From assembly GCA_902805735.1 (NCBI GenBank), contig CADCTW010000243.1:1-64000 (forward strand): 64,000 bases of DNA. The letters run 5' to 3'. Below, one piece after another: positions 10,468 through 20,762 of this stretch (positions within the stretch are counted from its first letter, which is position 1; the number at the start of each line of letters is the position of its first letter). The stretch comes from an uncultured Gemmatimonadota bacterium (GTDB lineage: Bacteria; Gemmatimonadota; Gemmatimonadetes; Longimicrobiales; Longimicrobiaceae). The translations under genes were made by a program, and so were the position numbers. The notes under the pieces are model-generated. The model did no database searches. It had not been told where the DNA came from and was given only the letters and a program-made list of their open reading frames with translations.

Positions 10468-11156
10468 TAGGACAAACGCGTCTCCAGCGCCTGCGTACCG
10501 ACGTATGTGCCATCCCGGACAAGCGCGGGCGCCAGGAACTAGTGGGTGCGCTCCAGCACTACGGCGCACGGGCGCACGCCGGAGCCGAGGCGCTCGAGGC
10601 AACTGCCAACTCCGAGAGGTGGGTCCGGGTCGTGTTCCCGAACCTCTCCACGGCGTCCCACGCGCACCGCCGGAAAGCCTCCTCAACTGCGGCGAAACTG
10701 GCGGACACCGTGCGCGCCGGTGCGGGCGCGGTGAACGAGGCCGGAGTGAGCGCCGCCTTTGCCAGCCTCGGCGACCACATCACCAGCGCCCAGAAGGCGC
10801 TGCGCGATCCGTGGACCCGACAGATGGAGCAGCGCCTGAAGGGCTTCGAGGCGCTGCTGGGTGCGGCAGAGACAGCCGGGCTCCCGGGGCGGCACGCGCT
10901 CGCGGCACAGATCACCCGGCTGCGCGTCCAGGCGCGAATGCCGCCCGCCGACGAGGAGACCGCGCGGGGCGTCGCGGATGCTTTCACCGAGTTGGCTGCG
11001 GTGGTCGGCCGCCTCGGGCTCGGGGGAGCGGCCGGCGAGTTCCTCGTTGGTGCGGCTGGCTCCCACGGAGATCCACGTGCGCTCGCGGACCCGGAGGTGC
11101 GTGCCTTTTTGGATCGCCATTCGCTTTGGGAGGTCCTCGTGGTGTCGTTCCGCTAA
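10464..11156 (+). CDS. dpdI: DpdI-like protein of unknown function
   Basis: TTG start overlaps dpdH stop (TTGA); position in the cluster. Confidence 0.55.
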   Translation: MIGQTRLQRLRTDVCAIPDKRGRQELVGALQHYGARAHAGAEALEATANSERWVRVVFPNLSTASHAHRRKASSTAAKLADTVRAGAGAVNEAGVSAAFASLGDHITSAQKALRDPWTRQMEQRLKGFEALLGAAETAGLPGRHALAAQITRLRVQARMPPADEETARGVADAFTELAAVVGRLGLGGAAGEFLVGAAGSHGDPRALADPEVRAFLDRHSLWEVLVVSFR

Positions 11157-11460
11157 GTCCGGGGCCTATCTCGTCCGTTGAACGGGGTGCGCCGGCCGGG
11201 GTCGCTGCATATGTTGTCCAATCGTGACTATTCGGCCACCACAGGACGGTGGGTGAACGATAGATGGCACAATGTACCGAGGCTTCTCGACGCTCGCGGC
11301 TCGGAAATGATGCTTGTTCGAACGCATCGTCGGGCCAGAACGATCGTGATGCAGTGGGGACTCCGTGCATCCTGAGGCTTCATGATTCGACAACCGCACA
11401 TGCCGGCTGAGCAGTTGAACTGAACACAGACCCAAAATCACTCATTCCGAGTTCTTCACG

Positions 11461-14400
11461 ATGCCGCCCATCGCCCCGCCGCAACTCGACGTTCTGTTCA
11501 CCGCGTTTCGCGATTCCCGATATCTCAACCATTCGCTGGACAGGACAGTGAGGCTCCTCGGAGTGAGCGAGGCGGTAGCGCGTGCACGCATCCGTGACAC
11601 GCCCGAACTGGAGGTAGAACGGATCCACACTACGAAGGCGCCGGAAGGCTTCTTCGATGTGGTCCGTCCCGTGTTCACCCCGGAGAACATCGTGCGCCTC
11701 GCCCCCATTGCGGTGCACCGCCTTGCCGCCAGCTTCGGCAAGTCGGCCGAGGGAGCGCGGGCCTTGGAGGCTGTCCTCAATGGTGGAGGCGAAGCAGCGG
11801 CGTTCCACATCCGGGATGGCGAGGTGCTCCCCGGTCCTGGGGCCTCCGATCCGGTGAGGGTCGTACCACCCAACACGATGGATCACGCCCCTGCCGCGTA
11901 CGTTGCCGGTCCCCTGGATGAGGCCGAGGACCTGCGGGTCCTCGGCCACCTGGAGAATCTGGAGGCGGAGCGGATCAATTTCGGCGTGTACGAAACGTTC
12001 GTCCCCGTGGCGGAGTTGCTGCGCCGCATCCAGGAAATGGAGCCCGGCCTGCGCTCGGCCGCGCCAGCGGAACTGGAGGCAGCAGTTGAGAGGCTGGGGC
12101 GCCACCAGTACTTAATCCGCCTGGCGGAGGATCGCGTGCGGAGCCGCATCAGCGAGACGGTTCGAGTGCTGAAGCGGGTGAAACAGCGCTTCAACGACGG
12201 CGATTCAGGCACGGCCCCTTACCTCGTGCACTCGGTGCGAGTGCACTTCGCGGATCGGAAGCGGCTCGACCGTACCCAGCACACGCTCGCGGATGCGCTC
12301 GACGGCGTGTTCGAATGGAGCAGGGGAAAGGGAATGCGCGTGGACCGCGCGCGCCATGCGCTGCTTGAGGGGTTTGCCCGGGCGATAAATAGCCCGGACC
12401 CCGCGGATGTGCGGATCACGCGGATCCAGAGGGACGCGATCGATTTGATTGGCAAGCAGTATCTCGACCGTGGGGGGCGCGGGTATGTGATCACGGGAAA
12501 CACCGGGAGCGGGAAAACCGAGGCGGCGCTCTTCCCGCTCCTACTCGGGGCCATGGAGGAGAAACTCCGGGCGCCGGAGGCGGCGGACGGGTGCAAGGTG
12601 ATCCTAGTCTACCCGCGGCAGGAGCTCGCCAAAAACCAGTTGCAGCGCATCTGCCGCTACCTGGCATACATCAATCAAGAGCTTGCCAACCGCGGCGGCG
12701 GGGATGCGGCGCTCACCACAGGCATCTTGTTCGGTGACACCCCGTTCGACCAGACCGACTTGGAGAGTGCCTCCAAGCGCGGCTGGGAGGAGGCGGATGG
12801 CCGCCGAGTCGTTCCGTACTTCCTGGGAGAGGGAGACCGTCCGGTTACGATGAGCGCGTTCCATGGGGGGGTCGGGGCGATCCGCTCCTCTCCCGGCGGG
12901 TTCGCGGACGGTGGATGGGAGTTTGAGGGATTCCGCGCCACTCGCGACGCCATGCGCCGCTCCCCGCCGGACATCCTTATCGTCACCACCGAGACTCTGC
13001 ACCGCTGGTTGATGGATCCCGAAGCGAACGAACTTTTCGGGGTACGCCGGGCCGGGGGCGGAGCCGCGCGGTTCACCGTTCCCCGCGCGGTCGTGTTCGA
13101 CGAGATCCATCTCTACGACACGACGCACGGTGCCCAGATTGGGATGCTCCTGAGGCGGTTGCGCAATCGTCTCAATCGGGGCATGGCGTCCGCTGCAGCC
13201 GGGTGGGCACACCCGCTGGTGATCGGGATGAGCGCCACGATCGGCGACCCCGCTGACTTCTGGGAGCGCCTGACAGGCCTTCCTGGAGGGTTGATCACAG
13301 CATTGAACCCGGAGCCCGGCGACATGGAGGCTGCGCAGGGGCGCGAGTACTTCCTGTTCATCCGCCCGGAAGGGTACTCGCGGGGCAAGCTGGTCGGTGA
13401 CGCGACGGTTGCGATCCAGACGGTGATGGCGCTCGCCCACAACCTCCGCCGCCGCGGTCCTCAGTGGAATGGTGCCCAGTTGCGCGAGCCCGCCAAGCAC
13501 CGGGCGCTCGTCTTCCAGGACTCCATCTCCAAAATCAAGAAGCTGGCGCTGGAATTCATGGACGCCGAATCCAACAACTTCCTGGCCCGGCTCCGGCTCG
13601 CCACGCCCGCCGGTCCGGACCCGCTCGCTTCTCCCCAATTTGACGACGGCGAGTACTGGGTGTTCGACGCGGGCGACCCCTTCCAGTACAGCGAGCGGCG
13701 TGTGGCGGACGGGGACGCGCCCGTCGCGCTCACCTCGCCGGACCTCCCTGTGTACGGCGCGAACAAGGGGTCGCACCTGCTCAAGAAGGACATCGTGTTC
13801 GCCACCAGCGTGCTGGAGGTAGGATACGACGACCCGTCCATTCAGCTCGTCCTCCAGCACCACGCGCCGCGCAACGTTGCCAGCTTCGTGCAGAAGAAGG
13901 GGCGCGCCGGCAGATCGCTGCAGGACCGGCCCGTCACGGCCGTCACCCTGTCGCGTCTGTCGTACCGCGATGCCTTCTACTACCAGAACCCGCGCCTGCT
14001 GTACGACCCGTCGGATTACCGCCCCCCGCTGAACGTCGAGAACTACTTCGTCCAGCGGTTCCAGTCGGTGGCGATGCTCTTCGACGAACTCGCGCGGCTG
14101 ACTGGACAGAACCTCACCAAGCTCCAGCCGGATCCGACGCAGGACGACGTCGAAGCGCGTCTGCGCGCCGTCGACCAGCACATCGTGGATCACGCCGGTG
14201 CGCTAGAGGCAGCATACGCCCATGTGACCGCCGACTCTTTCCGCCGCATGCACCCCACTTTACGTACAGTGTGGGAGTGGTTTCGTGACGGCATCATGGA
14301 ACCGGCGGTGATGCACGAGGTGCGCGGAAAGCAGGATCTCGTGCGAGGGCACCCCGAACTGCCCGATACGCTCTTCGGCACGATCAACTTGCCCACGCTT

Positions 14401-16791
14401 CGCGTGGTCTACCCACGTGAGAACAGGAACCAGAACCGTAATCAGAACCAAAACCAGAGGCGTTTCGGAGGGGAGGAGGAGGATGTCGCGCTCGCCTTTG
14501 GAGAGGTCGCGCCGGGCAAGGTGACGCGCCGGTACGGGCACGGGCACGTGCTCCACTGGCGTCGGCCCAAGCCGTGGGTAGACATTGAGCGCTACAAGCG
14601 CGGTGCCGGTCCGTTCAACCCCGCGCTCGTCCAGTCGCTCCCGGCGATCTGGGGCCCTGACTGGGCGGACTACCTGCCGCGCCAACTGCACGGGATGTAC
14701 GCGAACGCGCTGCCGTCCCGCTTCTATCGTGCCCGGTTCGTGGAAGTGTGGGATTTCGGCTCCCTCGATCCCAATGATCCGCGCGAGCCGCAGGACGACT
14801 GGGTTGACTGGGGTGAGCTCCTCCCCAACGGCGAGGTGACCGTCAAGTTCTGGAGGAACGGGCCGCCTCCGGTCCACTACTCCGACCACTTCCGGCGTAC
14901 GCGCAATCCGGACGTGGATCCTTGGCGGAGGGTTCTACCCGACTCGAACAGCTTTCCGCTGTCGTCGGCGTACGTCCGTCCCCACCAGGAGGGCGAGGAG
15001 ATCTCTCCGGATGCCGGCGGGATCAACCTCCCGCCCTTCTTCCCGGGCCTGCTGGATGAACTCCGGCTCTACTGTGGCGAGGTGGACGGGAGGCGGTCCG
15101 CTCTCGACGTTTGGGAGATCCACTATGGCGCCGAAGCCAGCGTGAAGCTGCGATCAGAGCGTCCTCGAGACCCGCATGCGGGCACGGGACACGCTCTGGT
15201 CCGGTACTTCGGGGGAGACGAGAACCAGCGGCTTCCCACCCTGTATGGGTACGACCTGAACACCGAGGGGCTCCGCGCGCCTTACGACCCAAACTGCTTA
15301 GAAGAAAACGCCCAGGCCGTATTTGACGAGTTGTGGAACGAACCCAACCAGCGGAACCACCTCCAGGACAAGTACCTGCGCTACCTGCTCAAGACAGAGA
15401 CCTGGCCGGCGGGCGCTCCCGACCCGATGAACCTATTCGACGTCCGTGTAGCGGCGGAGTTGATCTCCACCCTGCGCGCCGAGGCACGCGCGCAGCAGGT
15501 CGCCCCTGGCGCCTTCCTGGATGCCCTCACGAGCGATCCGGGCCTGGCGGGGATGGTCGCGGATGCACGCGCCCGCTACTGGCGCGACACACGGGTCCTG
15601 AACGACGGCTTTGTCGCGAGGTTCACCTCCACCCTTACAACGCCGGCGACGCGCCCGTTCCTTGACCGTTTGTTCCAGCAGATCCAGAGTTCGACCCGTG
15701 TGCGGGAGTTCCTGCAGGTGACGATCCTGCACTCGCTGAAGCACGCCGTTCGCCACCTTTTCATCACGGAGGGAAGCACCCGCGACGAGGAGGTCGGAAG
15801 CTTCGGGATGTTCCGGCTGACGCACCCACAGTGGTCTCCGAATAGCGATTTTTACGTCTACGAGCGCAACCAGGATGGCAACGGCGCCACCCGCCTTGTG
15901 GGCGCCATCCGCGAGCCCCAGCGCCTCCCCCACTTGGTGGAGCGGTGGTGGGACGTAACCATGTCGTGTCCGGTGGGCGACGAGGAGGATTTCCTTCGCG
16001 CAGCGCTGACGGCCCACGGGGCCGCGCTCCGTGGTCTCTCGGCCGGGTTCTTCGCTGCGCCCCTCCCTGAGCGGCAGTCGCCCAAGGAGGACCTGATCGC
16101 GATGTTCCCGGCCCTCGCCCGGGATCTCGGGCTGCTGGGCAGACTGGCCGGGATCCTCACGTCACAGGTCGAGTTCGGCGGCGGGGGCGCGATCCCTCTG
16201 GTGGAACTCCACCTTGAGATTGAGGCACTGCGTGCCGTGCTCGCAGCCCGCTTCGGCCGGCCGCCGACCCAGGCGGAACTCGCCGGCCACGCGGCCACCG
16301 AGGTGGATAACGACCCGGCGGCGGCTCGGTTTCCCGCTTTGGGCGCGCTGCGTGCGCTGTACCGCGCGCACCGGCAGGAGGTGGGTGGGCACGACGACGA
16401 GGCACCGTCCAACGATCTGGAGCGGTTCATGGATCAGGTGCAGCACCTCTCGTTGGGTACCTGCGTTGACGCGTGCGCCGCGTGCCTGGCGTCCACCTGC
16501 GGCATGGGTCACATCGAGGTGATGCGCCACACGCTTTCCCGCCGCTACCTCAAACGGGTGCACGAATGGCTCACCCGTCCGTTCACCGTCGCCTTACACG
16601 CGGGGGTGACCGAGGACGACATCGTGCGCGCCGCGGGGGCGGGCGGCGGTTGGGTAATCCTGACGTACCAGGACCGCATTCCGGAGCAACTCAACCTGCC
16701 CCTGCGCGACCAGTTCGAACTGCTCGGGCGGATGTTTGACTACGAGCGCATGGAACTCCGGTCCGTCCGGCGGATCGCAGGCAACGAGTGA
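11461..16791 (+). CDS. dpdJ: Very large SF2 helicase, DpdJ-like
   Basis: GNTGSGKTEAALFPLLL, VFDEIHLYD, MSATIGDP, KKGRAGRSLQDRPVTAVTLSRLSYRDAFYYQNP. Confidence 0.75.
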   Translation: MPPIAPPQLDVLFTAFRDSRYLNHSLDRTVRLLGVSEAVARARIRDTPELEVERIHTTKAPEGFFDVVRPVFTPENIVRLAPIAVHRLAASFGKSAEGARALEAVLNGGGEAAAFHIRDGEVLPGPGASDPVRVVPPNTMDHAPAAYVAGPLDEAEDLRVLGHLENLEAERINFGVYETFVPVAELLRRIQEMEPGLRSAAPAELEAAVERLGRHQYLIRLAEDRVRSRISETVRVLKRVKQRFNDGDSGTAPYLVHSVRVHFADRKRLDRTQHTLADALDGVFEWSRGKGMRVDRARHALLEGFARAINSPDPADVRITRIQRDAIDLIGKQYLDRGGRGYVITGNTGSGKTEAALFPLLLGAMEEKLRAPEAADGCKVILVYPRQELAKNQLQRICRYLAYINQELANRGGGDAALTTGILFGDTPFDQTDLESASKRGWEEADGRRVVPYFLGEGDRPVTMSAFHGGVGAIRSSPGGFADGGWEFEGFRATRDAMRRSPPDILIVTTETLHRWLMDPEANELFGVRRAGGGAARFTVPRAVVFDEIHLYDTTHGAQIGMLLRRLRNRLNRGMASAAAGWAHPLVIGMSATIGDPADFWERLTGLPGGLITALNPEPGDMEAAQGREYFLFIRPEGYSRGKLVGDATVAIQTVMALAHNLRRRGPQWNGAQLREPAKHRALVFQDSISKIKKLALEFMDAESNNFLARLRLATPAGPDPLASPQFDDGEYWVFDAGDPFQYSERRVADGDAPVALTSPDLPVYGANKGSHLLKKDIVFATSVLEVGYDDPSIQLVLQHHAPRNVASFVQKKGRAGRSLQDRPVTAVTLSRLSYRDAFYYQNPRLLYDPSDYRPPLNVENYFVQRFQSVAMLFDELARLTGQNLTKLQPDPTQDDVEARLRAVDQHIVDHAGALEAAYAHVTADSFRRMHPTLRTVWEWFRDGIMEPAVMHEVRGKQDLVRGHPELPDTLFGTINLPTLRVVYPRENRNQNRNQNQNQRRFGGEEEDVALAFGEVAPGKVTRRYGHGHVLHWRRPKPWVDIERYKRGAGPFNPALVQSLPAIWGPDWADYLPRQLHGMYANALPSRFYRARFVEVWDFGSLDPNDPREPQDDWVDWGELLPNGEVTVKFWRNGPPPVHYSDHFRRTRNPDVDPWRRVLPDSNSFPLSSAYVRPHQEGEEISPDAGGINLPPFFPGLLDELRLYCGEVDGRRSALDVWEIHYGAEASVKLRSERPRDPHAGTGHALVRYFGGDENQRLPTLYGYDLNTEGLRAPYDPNCLEENAQAVFDELWNEPNQRNHLQDKYLRYLLKTETWPAGAPDPMNLFDVRVAAELISTLRAEARAQQVAPGAFLDALTSDPGLAGMVADARARYWRDTRVLNDGFVARFTSTLTTPATRPFLDRLFQQIQSSTRVREFLQVTILHSLKHAVRHLFITEGSTRDEEVGSFGMFRLTHPQWSPNSDFYVYERNQDGNGATRLVGAIREPQRLPHLVERWWDVTMSCPVGDEEDFLRAALTAHGAALRGLSAGFFAAPLPERQSPKEDLIAMFPALARDLGLLGRLAGILTSQVEFGGGGAIPLVELHLEIEALRAVLAARFGRPPTQAELAGHAATEVDNDPAAARFPALGALRALYRAHRQEVGGHDDEAPSNDLERFMDQVQHLSLGTCVDACAACLASTCGMGHIEVMRHTLSRRYLKRVHEWLTRPFTVALHAGVTEDDIVRAAGAGGGWVILTYQDRIPEQLNLPLRDQFELLGRMFDYERMELRSVRRIAGNE

Positions 16792-17582
16792 GGATCTATA
16801 CCCGAGATCGCAGCCCTGACCTGCGGCACGGCCTCCTCACGCACCTGCTGGACGCATTCGACGCACCGCCCGGCGACCTCCTGCTCATCAGCCCCTGGCT
16901 CCGCGACGTGGACCTCCCCGTCGCGGATGCCGGGCACTTCTCGACGGTGTTCGGTGGGCACCGCGAACGGGTGGCGCTCTCCGAACTGCTTGGTCGGCTC
17001 GTCGCTCGGCACCGGGTGGTGGTGGTCGTCAAGCCGCCCGCGGAGCTGATCCCGCTGGACCGGTTGAGGCGCCTGGTGCAGGTGCTGGCTGCACGCGCTG
17101 CCTTGCTCGCCGAGGTGCGCATCCGAGACTTCGACGTCACCGAGCGCACCGCGGTCACGTTCGGCACGGAAGCAGAAGGGCTCGAGCAGGAGTTCACGAA
17201 GCACGCAGCCACCCTGCACATGGTCTCCGCCCTACGCGCGACGGGCGCAGAGATCCGCTTCCTCGACAATCTGCACGCAAAGTTCCTTTGGAGCCGGGCC
17301 GGTGCCATGCTCGGCAGCGCCAACTTCACGAACGCTGGCTTTGGCAGGAACGAAGAACTCATGGTGGAGATCACCACGCGGGAGGAGCACGAGCGATTGG
17401 GAGCGACCGCGCTCGAGTTCGTGGGCCGCGCCACCGCGGCAGCGGCGTACGACCTGGGAGCTGGTCTGCGGAGCGCCGGCATCCAGCCCGCGCAGTTCCA
17501 TGAATGGCCTTCCGTTTTGGAGGTGGGCGGGCGGGCCCAGGCCGCGTCGCTCACACGCGAGCTCCAAACATTCCTGCCGTAA
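16788..17582 (+). CDS. dpdK: PLD-like (HKD) protein, DpdK-like
   Basis: HAKFLW...GAMLGSANFTNAGFGRNEE; GTGA overlap with dpdJ. Confidence 0.75.
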   Translation: MRIYTRDRSPDLRHGLLTHLLDAFDAPPGDLLLISPWLRDVDLPVADAGHFSTVFGGHRERVALSELLGRLVARHRVVVVVKPPAELIPLDRLRRLVQVLAARAALLAEVRIRDFDVTERTAVTFGTEAEGLEQEFTKHAATLHMVSALRATGAEIRFLDNLHAKFLWSRAGAMLGSANFTNAGFGRNEELMVEITTREEHERLGATALEFVGRATAAAAYDLGAGLRSAGIQPAQFHEWPSVLEVGGRAQAASLTRELQTFLP

Positions 17583-17638
17583 CGCCGACCGTGCCCGAAC
17601 ACCCACCGCAGGATTGCCGGCCTGGCACGCGACACGCA

Positions 17639-17688
17639 TGTTACCCTGTGTTACCGGAGTTTACCACGTGTTACATCGTGTAACCTTG
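17639..17688. repeat. Five degenerate 10-bp direct repeats (TGTTACCNNG-like), exactly 10-bp phased
   Basis: tgttaccctg|tgttaccgga|gtttaccacg|tgttacatcg|tgtaaccttg upstream of the HTH/queC genes. Confidence 0.8.
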
Positions 17689-17730
17689 TGGAACACCGCG
17701 CGACCTGGGTTGCGCCCCTCCCGCACCGGC

Positions 17731-17979
17731 ATGCCCATCGAGATCGAAGGGGCTGTCTACTTCTCGGCAGACGAGGTTATCGACACGCTAGGCGTGTCGC
17801 GGCAGACCCTTTGGCGCTGGCGGCGCAAGGGGGTGGTGCCGTCGGGCCGACGTTTCCGCGACCGCCAAATCGTGTTCACGCCTCACGAGTTCCAGCAGGT
17901 CCGCGAGTACGCCAACCGGGTCGAGCCCCTCGACGTGGGCGCCAGGGAGCAACTCAAGCTCTTCAACGGAGCCGCCTGA
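17731..17979 (+). CDS. Small MerR/excisionase-type HTH protein
   Basis: FSADEVIDTLGVSRQTLWRWRRKGVVPSGRRFRDRQIVFTPHEFQQVREYA. Confidence 0.75.
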   Translation: MPIEIEGAVYFSADEVIDTLGVSRQTLWRWRRKGVVPSGRRFRDRQIVFTPHEFQQVREYANRVEPLDVGAREQLKLFNGAA

Positions 17980-17989
17980 AGGAGGCGAG

Positions 17990-18700
17990 ATGAAGCCCAG
18001 AGCTGTAGTGCTGCTGAGCGGCGGTCTGGACAGCACCACGTTGTTCTACCGCCTGGCCAGCGAGGGGTATGCGCTGCACGGCCTCTCGGTGGACTACGGA
18101 CAGCGCCACCGCAAGGAGATGGAGTTCGCGCGGCGGACCGCTGCGCGCCTGGGAGCGGCCTACGACATCGTCGACCTGACGAGCGTGACGCATCTACTCA
18201 CCACCTCGGCGCTCACAAACCGGGCTGTCGAGGTGCCCGAGGGGCACTACGAGGCGGAGACGATGCAACTAACGGTTGTTCCCAACCGCAACGCGCTCAT
18301 GCTCGCGGCAGCTTTTGGTGTGGCGGCTAGCGAAGGCGCGGTTCTCGTGGCTGCGGCGGTGCACTCCGGCGACCACGCGATCTATCCGGATTGTCGGCGG
18401 GACTTCATCGAGCGCTTCCAAGCGATGCAGGACGCCTCTCTGGGTGCCCACATCGAACTCTCTACCCCGTACCTGGACGTCGACAAGGTGGCGATCGCCC
18501 GTGATGCCCGCCGGCTGGGTGTGCCGCTGGCCGACACATGGTCGTGCTATCGGGGGGGCGCGGACCATTGCGGCCGCTGCGGCACGTGTGTCGAGCGCGC
18601 ATGGGCCATCGCCCAGGCGGGGATCGCCGACCCGACTGTGTACGAGGATCCCGGATACTGGAGACAAGTCATGGAGGAGCCCGCGGTGGCGCTGTCGTGA
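17990..18700 (+). CDS. queC: 7-cyano-7-deazaguanine (preQ0) synthase QueC
   Basis: LLSGGLDSTT PP-loop motif; C-terminal CYRGGADHCGRCGTC Cys cluster. Confidence 0.93.
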   Translation: MKPRAVVLLSGGLDSTTLFYRLASEGYALHGLSVDYGQRHRKEMEFARRTAARLGAAYDIVDLTSVTHLLTTSALTNRAVEVPEGHYEAETMQLTVVPNRNALMLAAAFGVAASEGAVLVAAAVHSGDHAIYPDCRRDFIERFQAMQDASLGAHIELSTPYLDVDKVAIARDARRLGVPLADTWSCYRGGADHCGRCGTCVERAWAIAQAGIADPTVYEDPGYWRQVMEEPAVALS

Positions 18701-19389
18701 CAGGGGTAGACGTCGCCGAGCCTGCGGACGCGCGGGAGGGGCTCGCCCGCGTTCGCAGGTACGGAATCAAAGAGGTCTTTCCCACGCTGCAGGGCGAAGG
18801 CGCACAAGCCGGCACCCCCGCGGTCTTCCTCCGCTTCGCGGGGTGTAACCTGGGGCTGGAGGTGTGCCCCTGGTGTGACACCGACTGGGCGCGGGCGGAC
18901 CACGTGATCGACGCCGACGGAACGCTGCAGCTCGTCGAAGGCGCGGCCGTTGAGGGGTTCGGCTCTGAGCGCCCCGGCCTGCTCGTTGTGGTCACCGGCG
19001 GCGAACCGTCGCTCCAGTTCGACGCCCCGCTGTCCGTCGCCCTCCGCGCGCGTGGGTACCGGATCGCCATGGAGTCTAATGGCTCCAGACCGGTTGACCG
19101 GACGCTGGTCGACTGGCTGACGATCAGCCCCAAACAACCGGACTTCATTCAGAGGGAAGGGGACGAACTGAAGCTCCTCTTCATGGGCGGCAGCACACCG
19201 GGCCTCACCCCAGACGTAGAGACAGTGCGGCGCATCACGGCGGACACGGAGTTCGCACACTACTTCCTGCAGCCGGTGGACCTCCCCGGGCGCGGTCCCA
19301 ACTACGCCGAGGTGATCCAAGCCGTCATGGAGTTAGGCCCGCCCTGGCGTCTATCCGTGCAGACGCACAAGGTCACCGGAATCCGGTAA
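18697..19389 (+). CDS. queE: 7-carboxy-7-deazaguanine synthase QueE (radical SAM)
   Basis: [42 protein letters not shown] overlap with queC. Confidence 0.92.
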   Translation: MTGVDVAEPADAREGLARVRRYGIKEVFPTLQGEGAQAGTPAVFLRFAGCNLGLEVCPWCDTDWARADHVIDADGTLQLVEGAAVEGFGSERPGLLVVVTGGEPSLQFDAPLSVALRARGYRIAMESNGSRPVDRTLVDWLTISPKQPDFIQREGDELKLLFMGGSTPGLTPDVETVRRITADTEFAHYFLQPVDLPGRGPNYAEVIQAVMELGPPWRLSVQTHKVTGIR

Positions 19390-19393
19390 GCGC

Positions 19394-19771
19394 ATGCAAA
19401 TCTTCAAGGAGTTCACCTTCGAAGCGGCGCATCGGCTGCCGAATGTGCCCGACGGGCACAAGTGCGCGCGGCTCCACGGCCACAGCTTCCGCGTCCGCAT
19501 CCATCTCGCAGGCGAGGTGCATGCGAAAATGGGCTGGGTTGCAGACTTCGCAGACATCAAGGCCGCGTTCAAGCCGTTCCTCGAGGAGCTCGACCACAAC
19601 TACCTGAATGACATCCCGGGGCTGGAGAACCCGACGAGCGAGAACCTGGCCCGCTGGATCTGGGATCGCCTCGGGCCCCGCCTCCCTGGGCTGCACCAGG
19701 TGAGCGTACGGGAGACATGCACCTCGGGCTGCATCTACCGCGGTCCGGAGCGATCCCATGGCTCGCGATAA
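19394..19771 (+). CDS. queD: 6-carboxytetrahydropterin synthase QueD
   Basis: FTFEAAHRL...[11 protein letters not shown]...DFADIK...LDHNYLN...PTSENLARW. Confidence 0.93.
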   Translation: MQIFKEFTFEAAHRLPNVPDGHKCARLHGHSFRVRIHLAGEVHAKMGWVADFADIKAAFKPFLEELDHNYLNDIPGLENPTSENLARWIWDRLGPRLPGLHQVSVRETCTSGCIYRGPERSHGSR

Positions 19772-20762
19772 GCCGGAGTCTACGCGCCTGCACATCGTGG
19801 TCACCTGCACAAAGCGGAAGCGCCACGCGGCGCCGCCGCAACTCCGACTGGGGAGCCACAACGGCGGTTCGCTCCCGGCTCGCCTGGAGAGTTGGATCGG
19901 CGCGCTCCGCGGAGCACCCGAGGAGGGGCTTGTTCCCGTGGGCGAATTGTACGCTGGCGACCACTGGCAGCGGAGCGCTTCACTTCCAGCGGTGGCCGCG
20001 GAGCACGGCACCGCAGCGCGGCTCTGGGTGTGCTCGGCCGGGTACGGGCTGCTGCCCGGGGATTCGCTCGTCCAGCCTTACTCAGCCACGTTCTCGCGCG
20101 GTCACCCGGACGCGGTGTGGCGGACAGGTGATCCCCTCGGCTGTGCGGATGTGCTTGCGTCTTGGTGGGGAGGGCTCGCTAGGTGGGCGGGACCTACCAC
20201 TGGGGCGCCCCGCACCCTCCAGGACCTGGCCGATTCCGACCCTTCAGCGGGCATCTGGGTGGTCACGTCCGCGAGCTACTTGAACGCGATGCACGCCGAC
20301 TTGCGCGCCTCCGCACAGGCGCTCACACGGGCTGACCGCCTCGTGATCATCTCGGCAGGCGCGCGTCGGGTTCCAGGCCTGGCATCCCACGCTCTCGATT
20401 TTGATTGGCGACTCCAGGGGGACGATGGACCGCTGGGCGGGGCGGCGATGTCCCTGAACGTCCGCGTGGCGGAGCTGCTCTTGCGCGGCGAAGTGGGGAC
20501 CAGCGTCGCGGACCTGAACGGGCGGCTACGGTCGGTGGCGTCCACCGTGCCGGTACGACGCCCCAAAGTGGGTATGCGGGTGTCTGAGGCGGAGGTAGAG
20601 CGTTTCCTCCGCGAGGAGATGCGCTCGCGCCCGGGAGTGCGCCGGACTCCCCTGCTGAGAAAGCTGCGTGACGACCTGCACTGGGCGTTTGAAGAGAAGC
20701 GCTTCGCCCGCCTATACGATCAAGTCCGCATGAGTCTGCCGACGAGCGAAGGCGACCGATGA
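19758..20762 (+). CDS. dpdC: YaaA/DUF6884-like protein, probable DpdC
   Basis: [13 protein letters not shown]...GELYAGDHW...[22 protein letters not shown]; sits between queD and dpdA. Confidence 0.5.
   Translation: MARDKPESTRLHIVVTCTKRKRHAAPPQLRLGSHNGGSLPARLESWIGALRGAPEEGLVPVGELYAGDHWQRSASLPAVAAEHGTAARLWVCSAGYGLLPGDSLVQPYSATFSRGHPDAVWRTGDPLGCADVLASWWGGLARWAGPTTGAPRTLQDLADSDPSAGIWVVTSASYLNAMHADLRASAQALTRADRLVIISAGARRVPGLASHALDFDWRLQGDDGPLGGAAMSLNVRVAELLLRGEVGTSVADLNGRLRSVASTVPVRRPKVGMRVSEAEVERFLREEMRSRPGVRRTPLLRKLRDDLHWAFEEKRFARLYDQVRMSLPTSEGDR

Noticed and set aside
12604-14193. 529-aa minus-strand ORF opposite dpdJ
   Set aside because: Antisense shadow of a convincing helicase CDS; long spurious ORFs are common in high-GC DNA and no motif was seen.
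17990-19771. queC as part of a Qat-type defence system
   Set aside because: No QatA/B/D-like partners; queC-E-D are embedded with dpdC-like/dpdA/dpdB, so preQ0 supply for Dpd is the simpler reading.
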